Shown: in pieces, positions 1 to 5,054 of the stretch | Position numbering within the stretch: the stretch's first letter is position 1 | How the letters are laid out: every line of letters starts with the position of its first letter | From: Deltaproteobacteria bacterium RIFOXYD12_FULL_50_9 | Lineage (GTDB): Bacteria; Desulfobacterota; Desulfobulbia; Desulfobulbales; CALZHT01 | Reading direction: 5' to 3' | Length of the DNA: 5,054 nucleotides | Assembly: GCA_001799225.1 (NCBI GenBank) | Contig: MGTA01000043.1 | Span: 1-5,054 of the forward strand | Notes under the pieces: model-generated | What the model was told of the DNA's origin: nothing | Database searches by the model: none | What the model saw: the letters and a program-made list of their open reading frames with translations, nothing else | Program-made: the position numbers and the translations under genes

Positions 1-2564
1 GAGGCCTTGAACGCCTGGGCGGTGCCCGCGAAGCTGCCGCTTATGGTGGGTGGCAGAATTCCCTGAGCCGCTTTTTCCACTGCCGCCACGGCATCACCTA
101 AAGAGAAGCCGCTCTCGGTATTGAAAGCGAGAGTCACTGCCGGCAACTGGCCGGAGTGATTCACTGCCAGAGGGCCAAGAGACTTCTTGGTGGTGACGAT
201 GGAGGTAAGGGGAACCAGACCGCCATTGCTGGAGTGGAGATAGAGGAGGTCAAGTGCCTTGGGGTTGGCCTGATACTCCGGCAGGAGCTGGAGGATCACC
301 CAGTATTGGTTGGTCGGGGGGTAGATGGTCGACACCTGTCGGGCGCCATAGGCGAAATAGAGAGAATTTTCGATCTGGTCGGCCGATAGTCCCAAGGCGG
401 CAGCATGTTCCCGATCAATGTCGATGTTGAGTTCCGGGTTTTTTAGCTGGAGATCGCTGGTCACATCGAGTAACCCGGGGATCTCTTTAATCTTCGCCTC
501 AAGTTGAGGAGCCACCTGATACAACTCCTGCAAATCCTGTCCTTGCAAAGTGTACTGGTAGAGACTCTTACTCGACGCCCCCGGCAGCCTGATAAGTGGC
601 GGCACCTGCGGAAAAGCGCGGATCCCGGGGATCTGAGCGAGTTTTGGCCGCAGTCCGTCAATGATCTGCTCGGCGCTGAGCTGCCGTTCTTCCCGCGGTT
701 TTAAACGCATAAAAAAACGTCCCTGATTGCTGGAGGCAGATGACCCTCCTGCCCCGGCGGCTGACATAAAGGACGCAGTATTGGGCTCGGTGGCGACTAC
801 GGCGGCCAAGGCCTGCTGGTGACGGACCATGGCCTCGAAGGAGATGCCTTCGGCCCCCTCGGTGCTGATATTGATCCGTCCCGTATCCTCCACCGGAAAG
901 AGGCCTTTGGGGACGAGACTGAATAAATGGACGGTGCCGGCCATCAGCAAAAGGGAGATAACAACCGCCGTCTTACGTTGGCGGACAAACCAGGCGAGAC
1001 TGATCTCATACCAGCGCAAAATGGCGGCGAACATCCGCTCTGAGAGATTGAACAGCCAGCCGTGCCTGACCATGCTGTGCGGTTTCAGCATCCGGCTGCA
1101 CATCATCGGCGTCAAGGTAAGCGAGACAAAGCCCGAGATCAGGATGGCTGAAACAATGGTAACCGAAAACTCGCGGAACAGCCGGCCAATGATCCCACCC
1201 ATGAACATCAGGGGAATAAAGACCACGGATAGCGAGACCGTCATCGACAGGATGGTGAAGCCGATCTCCTGGGCGCCATCCAAGGCCGCCTGCATTGGTT
1301 TTTTGCCCATCTCGATATGACGGACAATATTTTCCAGCATAACGATGGCGTCGTCCACCACAAAGCCTAAAGAGAGGGTCAGCGCCATCAGCGAAAGGTT
1401 GTCGAGGTTATAACCAAAGGCGTACATGACTGCAAAGGTTCCCACCACACTCATCGGCAAGGCGAGACTGGGAATCAGGGTGGCCGGGACATTGCGCAAA
1501 AAGATGAAGATAACCAAAACTACCAGCCCGAAGGTGAGGAGCAGGGTGAACTGGACATCGTTGACTGAGTCCTGAATGGTCAGGGAACGATCGTACAGCA
1601 CTTCCAGGTTCACGGCGGCCGGGATCTGCTGTTTGAGTCCGTTAATGATATCCTTGACATCCTGGACGACCTTGACCGTGTTGGTACCGGGCTGGCGCTG
1701 AATGGCGAGAACAATGCTCCGGGTCCCCTTGCCGTTGCTGTAAAACCAGTTAGCCGTCTTATCCTCCTGAACACTGTCGATCACCTCACCCAGCTCACCC
1801 AAATGAACCGGCGCTCCGCCTCGGTAGGCCACCACCAGAGCCTGAAAATCCGCAACTTTGGTCAGCTGGCCGGAGGCCTTGAGAGTAAGGGTTTTTTCCG
1901 GCCCCCATAAGGTGCCGGTGGGCAGGCTGACATTACCTTTCTCAATGGCTGCCGCAACCTCGTCAAGCCCAATCCCCTTAGAAGCTAGGCGGCGCGGGTC
2001 AACCTGCACCCGCACTGCATACTTTTGGGATCCGTAGACCATGACCTGGGCGACGCCCTGCACCATGGAGATCCCTTGGGCGAGCAAGGTTTCGCCATAC
2101 TCGCTGAGGGCGGACAAAGGCAGGGTCTCTGAGGTGAGGGCCAGATAGAGGACCGGGTCGGCGGAGGGGTCAACCTTCCGTAGCGCGGGGGTGACAATAT
2201 CCTTGGGCAATTTGGGCATGGTCTGGGAAATCGCTGCCTGGACGTCCTGGGCAGCCGCATCGATATCACGCTCCAGGTTGAAGGTCAGGACAATGGTGGA
2301 CGCCCCCAGATTGGATGATGAGGTCATGGAGTCGATGCCGGCGATGGTGGAAAATTGCTTTTCCAGCGGGGTCGCAACGGCCGAGGCCATGGTCTCCGGG
2401 GCGGCGCCGGCCAAGGAGGCCCTGACCTGAATAGTGGGGAAATCAACATTGGGCAGATCGCTGACCGGCAGAGCCCGGTAACCCATGATGCCAAATAGGA
2501 GGATGGCCACCATGACCAAGCTGGTCGCCACTGGCCGGCGAATGAAAAGGGCGGCGATGTTCAA
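1..2564 (-). CDS. RND multidrug efflux transporter, HAE1 family, MdtB/MdtC-like (3' end truncated by window)
   Basis: Inner-membrane proton-driven pump of a tripartite efflux complex. The frame is open from the TTG at 2564 to base 1, giving 854 residues of the usual ~1,030; the C-terminal part (TM8-12) is outside the window. The N-terminus, MNIAALFIRRPVATSLVM, is the classic RND start, with TM1 about 11-30. The first porter loop (about 31-335) includes LPNVDFPTIQV, GAAPETMASAVATPLE and DIDAAAQDVQAAI. TM2 is about 339-356, TM3 362-383, TM4 388-411, TM5 436-455, TM6 466-488 and TM7 532-550. TM4 carries GFVVDDAIVMLEN, whose D404/D405 match the proton-relay Asp pair of AcrB. TLTPMMCSRML closes TM6. 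The second porter loop has STIYPPTNQY (745-754), VNHSG (801-805) and GSFAGTAQAF (843-852), which resemble MdtC closely. No ATG or GTG start lies just upstream in frame, so TTG is preferred. MdtB and MdtC often come as a pair; whether a second pump gene follows cannot be seen. Substrate unknown. Confidence 0.96.
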   Translation of the reverse strand, partial: MNIAALFIRRPVATSLVMVAILLFGIMGYRALPVSDLPNVDFPTIQVRASLAGAAPETMASAVATPLEKQFSTIAGIDSMTSSSNLGASTIVLTFNLERDIDAAAQDVQAAISQTMPKLPKDIVTPALRKVDPSADPVLYLALTSETLPLSALSEYGETLLAQGISMVQGVAQVMVYGSQKYAVRVQVDPRRLASKGIGLDEVAAAIEKGNVSLPTGTLWGPEKTLTLKASGQLTKVADFQALVVAYRGGAPVHLGELGEVIDSVQEDKTANWFYSNGKGTRSIVLAIQRQPGTNTVKVVQDVKDIINGLKQQIPAAVNLEVLYDRSLTIQDSVNDVQFTLLLTFGLVVLVIFIFLRNVPATLIPSLALPMSVVGTFAVMYAFGYNLDNLSLMALTLSLGFVVDDAIVMLENIVRHIEMGKKPMQAALDGAQEIGFTILSMTVSLSVVFIPLMFMGGIIGRLFREFSVTIVSAILISGFVSLTLTPMMCSRMLKPHSMVRHGWLFNLSERMFAAILRWYEISLAWFVRQRKTAVVISLLLMAGTVHLFSLVPKGLFPVEDTGRINISTEGAEGISFEAMVRHQQALAAVVATEPNTASFMSAAGAGGSSASSNQGRFFMRLKPREERQLSAEQIIDGLRPKLAQIPGIRAFPQVPPLIRLPGASSKSLYQYTLQGQDLQELYQVAPQLEAKIKEIPGLLDVTSDLQLKNPELNIDIDREHAAALGLSADQIENSLYFAYGARQVSTIYPPTNQYWVILQLLPEYQANPKALDLLYLHSSNGGLVPLTSIVTTKKSLGPLAVNHSGQLPAVTLAFNTESGFSLGDAVAAVEKAAQGILPPTISGSFAGTAQAFKA
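2561..2564 (-). other. TTGA stop/start overlap joining adaptor and RND genes
   Basis: The minus-strand tetramer TTGA holds the TTG start of the transporter (2564-2562) and the TGA stop of the adaptor (2563-2561). This is a variant of the common ATGA overlap and implies translational coupling: ribosomes ending the adaptor could restart on the pump, keeping the two in proportion. The overlap is seen directly; coupling is inferred. Confidence 0.75.
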
Positions 2565-3901
2565 GGGGTTTTCTCTCGCATTGCAGGTTTTTCGGTCTTG
2601 TCCAGAAGCGGCTTGTCCGGCGTAGTTTTGGAATCAGTGGTACTCTTTTTCACTCCCGACTCGGCCTCAAGCCCTGCTTTCTCAATGACCCTGGCCCCTG
2701 GACTCAACCGCAGCTGACCATCAGTTACCACGGTTTCCGCAAGTTTAAGGCCCTCAACGATCACCGTATCTTCGCCCATAGATAGGCCTGATTTGACCGG
2801 GCGAACGCCGGCTACGCCCTCCGAGTCCACGACATAGACATAGGTGCCCTTCTGGCCGGTCAATACGGCTGTAGCCGGAACCACCAGAGCTGATTTGATG
2901 GTGTGCAGGGTCATGGTTGTATCCACGAACTGTCCGGGCCACAAGGCGTGATCAAGGTTCGGCAACTCCGCTTTTAAAGCAACAGTGGCTGTGGCCGGGT
3001 CCACGGCATTGTCAACAAAGACAAGCCGTCCGTCCCGCGCTTCGCCGCCGCCTGGCGGAGTTACTCTCACTCGCAAAGGCTCCTGTTTGCGGTATTTCAT
3101 AATCTCGGCTAATTTTTCCTCATTTGCTGAGAATCGCACCCGGATCGGTTCAATCTGATTGATGATAACTAATGGGTTGGTATCGTTAGCCTTGATCAGG
3201 TCTCCAGGCTTGGCTAGCAGAGTGCCGGTCTGCCCGGAGATGGGTGCATGGATCTCGGTATAGCCGAGCTGGATAGTAAGGCTTTCAATGGCGGCCTTAG
3301 TGGCTTCGGCTGTTGCCCTGGCGGCCTGACTGGATGCCTGGCTGGCATCCAGGCCGGCCTGGGCAGCGATCATGTTCGTCAGCCGCTGGTCATACTGTTC
3401 CCGGGTGACATAATCTTTTTGCACCAGTTGTTCGTAACGTTTAGCCATGGCCTCATCGTTGCGTAACTGCGCAACGGCATTGCGGTTCTGGGCTTCGGCG
3501 TTACTGATCTGGGCCTCATCCCGGGCCAGGTTTGCCTGTAACTGCTTGAGATTTGCCTTAAAGGGCGTTTGGTCAATCACAAACAAAATTTGCCCGGCCC
3601 GGACAAAATCACCTTCCTGAAAACGAATCTCAGTGAGGATGCCGCCGACCTGGGCGCGAACCGGCGAGGATTGGCAGGATTCAACCGCGCCTATGGCTCG
3701 AAGCTCAACCGGCACATCGGAGGTCCTGACATTGGCAGTCAACACTGAAACTGGCGGTTTTATTTTTTTATCAGACTTGCCCGGCTTATCCTGCCCCCCG
3801 CCTCTACTACAGGAAGAGAGTCCAACCGCAAACAGCAAAAGCAGAGGGAGCGCTAAGCATAAGATTTTATATTTTTTGTTTGCCAACTTGATATTGTTCA
3901 T
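2561..3901 (-). CDS. Periplasmic adaptor (membrane fusion protein) of RND efflux system, lipoprotein, AcrA/MdtA-like
   Basis: Links the RND pump to the outer-membrane channel. It has 446 residues, slightly longer than typical AcrA/MdtA proteins (about 400). The chosen start is the ATG at 3901, because it gives a proper lipoprotein signal: basic MNNIKLANKKYK, a hydrophobic core (residues 13-27), then lipobox LSSC with the lipidated Cys at 31. An earlier in-frame ATG at 4006 would overlap the channel gene by 83 bases and bury the signal, so it is rejected. Domains: first lipoyl half about 81-110 (VRAQVGGILTEIRFQEGDFV), alpha-helical hairpin about 111-208 rich in Ala/Gln, second lipoyl half about 212-240 (YTEIHAPISGQTG), beta-barrel about 250-330 (LWPGQFV at 320-326) and membrane-proximal domain about 335-405 (VPATAV at 341-346). 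The hairpin tip has R155, L159 and T166, spaced as in the RLS motif that contacts TolC. The last ~40 residues are a Lys/Glu/Thr/Pro-rich, probably disordered tail. Confidence 0.95.
   Translation of the reverse strand: MNNIKLANKKYKILCLALPLLLLFAVGLSSCSRGGGQDKPGKSDKKIKPPVSVLTANVRTSDVPVELRAIGAVESCQSSPVRAQVGGILTEIRFQEGDFVRAGQILFVIDQTPFKANLKQLQANLARDEAQISNAEAQNRNAVAQLRNDEAMAKRYEQLVQKDYVTREQYDQRLTNMIAAQAGLDASQASSQAARATAEATKAAIESLTIQLGYTEIHAPISGQTGTLLAKPGDLIKANDTNPLVIINQIEPIRVRFSANEEKLAEIMKYRKQEPLRVRVTPPGGGEARDGRLVFVDNAVDPATATVALKAELPNLDHALWPGQFVDTTMTLHTIKSALVVPATAVLTGQKGTYVYVVDSEGVAGVRPVKSGLSMGEDTVIVEGLKLAETVVTDGQLRLSPGARVIEKAGLEAESGVKKSTTDSKTTPDKPLLDKTEKPAMREKTP
2573..2577 (-). promoter_or_regulatory. 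Likely ribosome binding site for the RND gene
   Basis: GAGAG on the minus strand lies 8 bases before the TTG at 2564, inside the last codons of the adaptor gene. It is a modest Shine-Dalgarno match at good spacing, and it supports the unusual TTG start. No ATG or GTG in the RND frame is placed nearby. The core is short, so the call is moderate. Confidence 0.5.
3330..3352. repeat. Perfect 9-base inverted repeat inside the adaptor gene
   Basis: CTGGATGCC (3330-3338) and GGCATCCAG (3344-3352) are exact reverse complements around a 5-base loop. They lie in the codons for the Ala/Ser/Gln-rich hairpin of the adaptor (LDASQASSQ). No T-run follows on either strand, so it is not a standard terminator. 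It may simply come from repeated Ala, Ser and Gln codons. Confidence 0.45.
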
Positions 3902-3923
3902 GAGTTTCAACCGTTGTTTGGTT
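3902..3923 (-). other. 22-base channel-adaptor intergenic gap, no terminator
   Basis: Only 22 bases separate the channel TGA (3926-3924) from the adaptor ATG (3901). No terminator-like stem and T-run is present, and no good promoter fits. The Shine-Dalgarno is weak: an ACGG lies about ten bases before the ATG. The stop codon itself sits in an ATGA whose ATG opens a six-codon frame ending in TGA at 3909-3907, five bases before the adaptor ATG. The area is AT-rich compared with the rest, as is the start of the adaptor gene. Confidence 0.6.
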
Positions 3924-5054
3924 TCATTGATTTGGTCTTGTCTCGATAGGCCGAAGAATTTCACCGTTAAGCCCCAGCATACCGGTATCATGGGCAAGCT
4001 GGACAACGGCGGTGCGCCATTGCCAGCCGGCCAGCACCTGCTGGGCGCGGGCCGCTGCTAAGGCTGATTGGGTAGATACCAGGTCCAGAACGGTTCCCAC
4101 CCCTTCCTTATAACGGGCAGTCGCTACCTCCTCGGATTGCTGAGCATTGGCAAGCAGGTCCTCAACGCTCCGCACGGTCTCAATGGCAGTCTGCAGTGCG
4201 TAATAGGATTGAAAGACCTGGAGCACCACCTGCTGCTCCATGGCGATATTCCGTTCGGCCTGGCTTTGCGCTTCGGCAGTGGCCTTGGCAATGTTATTGG
4301 TGTCTGCGTACCCGGTGAATAGGGGGATACGGAACAGCAGGCCGGCGGTAAAGATATCCTCACGCCTGTCAAAAGGGCCATTGGTAGAGTTTGTATCGAT
4401 TTGAAACCAGGTGGTATCGGCGGTGCTGTTTATAGATAAGGTCGGCAGGCCATCGGCGCGGATTTTTTTAACCTGAACGGCGCTGGCAAGATACCTGGCC
4501 CGGGCAGCAGCCAGATCAGGACGCTGGGACAAGGCCATATCAATTAATTCATCTACCCGTTGATTAACAGCATCAGGTGAGATTTCGCCAGGCTCCTCTT
4601 TAATATCAAAGGGGATATTGGCAGGCGCTCCCATGGCTGTTGCCAGCGCCCCCCTAGTCGTAAAAATGGCGCCTTGGGCCGTCTGCAGGGCAAGGCGGGC
4701 CTGGGAAAAGGCGGTCTTCATCTGCAGGACATCAGCAATGGTTGCAGCTCCGGCCTGATGCAGTGCTTCTGCCGCTGCCAGATGCTGCTCGCTGTCCTTT
4801 AGATCAGCCTGAGCTGCCACGACAAAAGCCTTGGCTGCCATGTATTGGAAATAGGCCTTTTCGACAGTCAGAATCGTATCTTGAAGAGTAGCGTTGTGAC
4901 TCCAATTAGCTGCCATGAGGGTGTGCAAAGCCTTCTCCCTGACGGCATCCCGGCCACCAAAATCAATGAGCAGCATGGAAAGATCAAGCCCCGGCCCCTG
5001 GCTATGTTGGAAGGTATTGGTCTCAGCGTGACTGTCGTTGGTATCTTTCAGGCT
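3924..5054 (-). CDS. TolC/OprM-type outer-membrane efflux channel (5' end truncated by window)
   Basis: Outer-membrane exit duct of the efflux complex. The frame is open from base 5054 to the TGA at 3924, giving 376 residues; the true start, signal peptide and first part of the barrel/helical domain are beyond the window. An internal ATG at 4976 is not the start, because the 26 codons before it continue the family pattern: PGLDLSMLLIDFGGR is the usual OEP segment just before the first long helix. Two tandem OEP repeats follow. Repeat 1 has long amphipathic helices with the turn HQAGAATIADVLQ (residues 99-111 of the visible part). Repeat 2 starts near IPLFTGYADTNNIAKA, the second 'P-L-F-x-G' segment, and has the turn RYKEGVGTVLDLV (314-326). 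VGT at 319-321 matches a conserved TolC aperture-tip motif; repeat 1 has AGA where TolC has VGL. The helices are rich in Ala, Gln and Glu, as expected of the coiled-coil tunnel. It is the first gene of the three seen here; a regulator may lie further upstream. Confidence 0.94.
   Translation of the reverse strand, partial: SLKDTNDSHAETNTFQHSQGPGLDLSMLLIDFGGRDAVREKALHTLMAANWSHNATLQDTILTVEKAYFQYMAAKAFVVAAQADLKDSEQHLAAAEALHQAGAATIADVLQMKTAFSQARLALQTAQGAIFTTRGALATAMGAPANIPFDIKEEPGEISPDAVNQRVDELIDMALSQRPDLAAARARYLASAVQVKKIRADGLPTLSINSTADTTWFQIDTNSTNGPFDRREDIFTAGLLFRIPLFTGYADTNNIAKATAEAQSQAERNIAMEQQVVLQVFQSYYALQTAIETVRSVEDLLANAQQSEEVATARYKEGVGTVLDLVSTQSALAAARAQQVLAGWQWRTAVVQLAHDTGMLGLNGEILRPIETRPNQ

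Noticed and set aside
474..634. Direct repeat CCCGGGGATCT at 474-484 and 624-634
   Set aside because: Both copies encode the I-P-G turn that recurs in the porter subdomains of RND pumps on the minus strand; protein-level similarity explains it.
721..780. Gly/Ser/Ala-rich stretch SAAGAGGSSASSNQG in the second porter loop
   Set aside because: MdtC-type pumps have a Gly/Ser-rich loop at the same place (before the 'F-x-L-K-P' strand), so this is a family feature and not an insertion.
829..1320. Plus-strand open frame of 163 codons
   Set aside because: It lies antisense to the pump gene, which has clear RND motifs through the same bases (TM4 to TM7). The antisense translation has no recognisable domain and a composition typical of a shadow frame.
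1985..2269. Minus-strand 94-codon frame inside the pump gene
   Set aside because: It is out of frame with the pump; its Pro/Arg/Ser-rich product is a shadow of conserved porter-domain codons.
3860..3915. Possible internal promoter in the AT-rich stretch at the adaptor start
   Set aside because: TTGAAA and TATAAA are present on the minus strand but about 33 bases apart, far from the usual 16-18, and they lie at or after the start codon.
3902..4006. N-terminal extension of the adaptor to an earlier ATG at 4006
   Set aside because: It would overlap the channel gene by 83 bases and place 35 extra residues before a clean lipoprotein signal peptide.
3633..4061. Plus-strand open frame of 142 codons across the channel-adaptor junction
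   Set aside because: It is antisense to the adaptor signal peptide and the channel C-terminus, both well supported, and shows no family resemblance.

Overview
The window holds one strongly supported locus: three consecutive minus-strand genes for a Gram-negative tripartite RND efflux system, read from base 5054 down to base 1. In transcription order they are a TolC-family outer-membrane channel (5' end outside the window), a lipoprotein periplasmic adaptor (membrane fusion protein, complete), and an HAE1-type RND inner-membrane transporter most like the MdtB/MdtC branch (3' end outside the window, about 854 of a usual ~1,030 residues present).

The junctions are tight. There are 22 bases between the channel stop and the adaptor start. 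The adaptor stop overlaps the transporter start in a TTGA, with TTG as the start codon. No terminator or convincing promoter lies between the genes, so they look like one transcription unit whose promoter is upstream, beyond base 5054. No gene-free stretch exceeds 300 bases; essentially every base is coding.

How the parts work together, from family knowledge: the RND trimer takes up substrate from the periplasm or outer leaflet using the proton gradient, through the Asp pair in TM4. The adaptor, anchored by lipid, joins the pump to the channel, and the channel carries substrate across the outer membrane. The adaptor carries an RLS-type tip motif (with Thr for Ser), and the channel carries a matching VGT tip motif in its second repeat. 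This supports the idea that the two dock with each other. The substrate cannot be told from sequence.

Organism: a diderm (Gram-negative) bacterium, since an outer-membrane channel and a periplasmic adaptor are both present. GC content is moderate, roughly mid-50s percent by eye. The style of the proteins would fit a Desulfobacterota or other proteobacterial-type lineage, but that is a guess. I see no mobile element, CRISPR array, tRNA, rRNA or phage gene. This is a well-known kind of system, and I found no evidence of a previously undescribed one.
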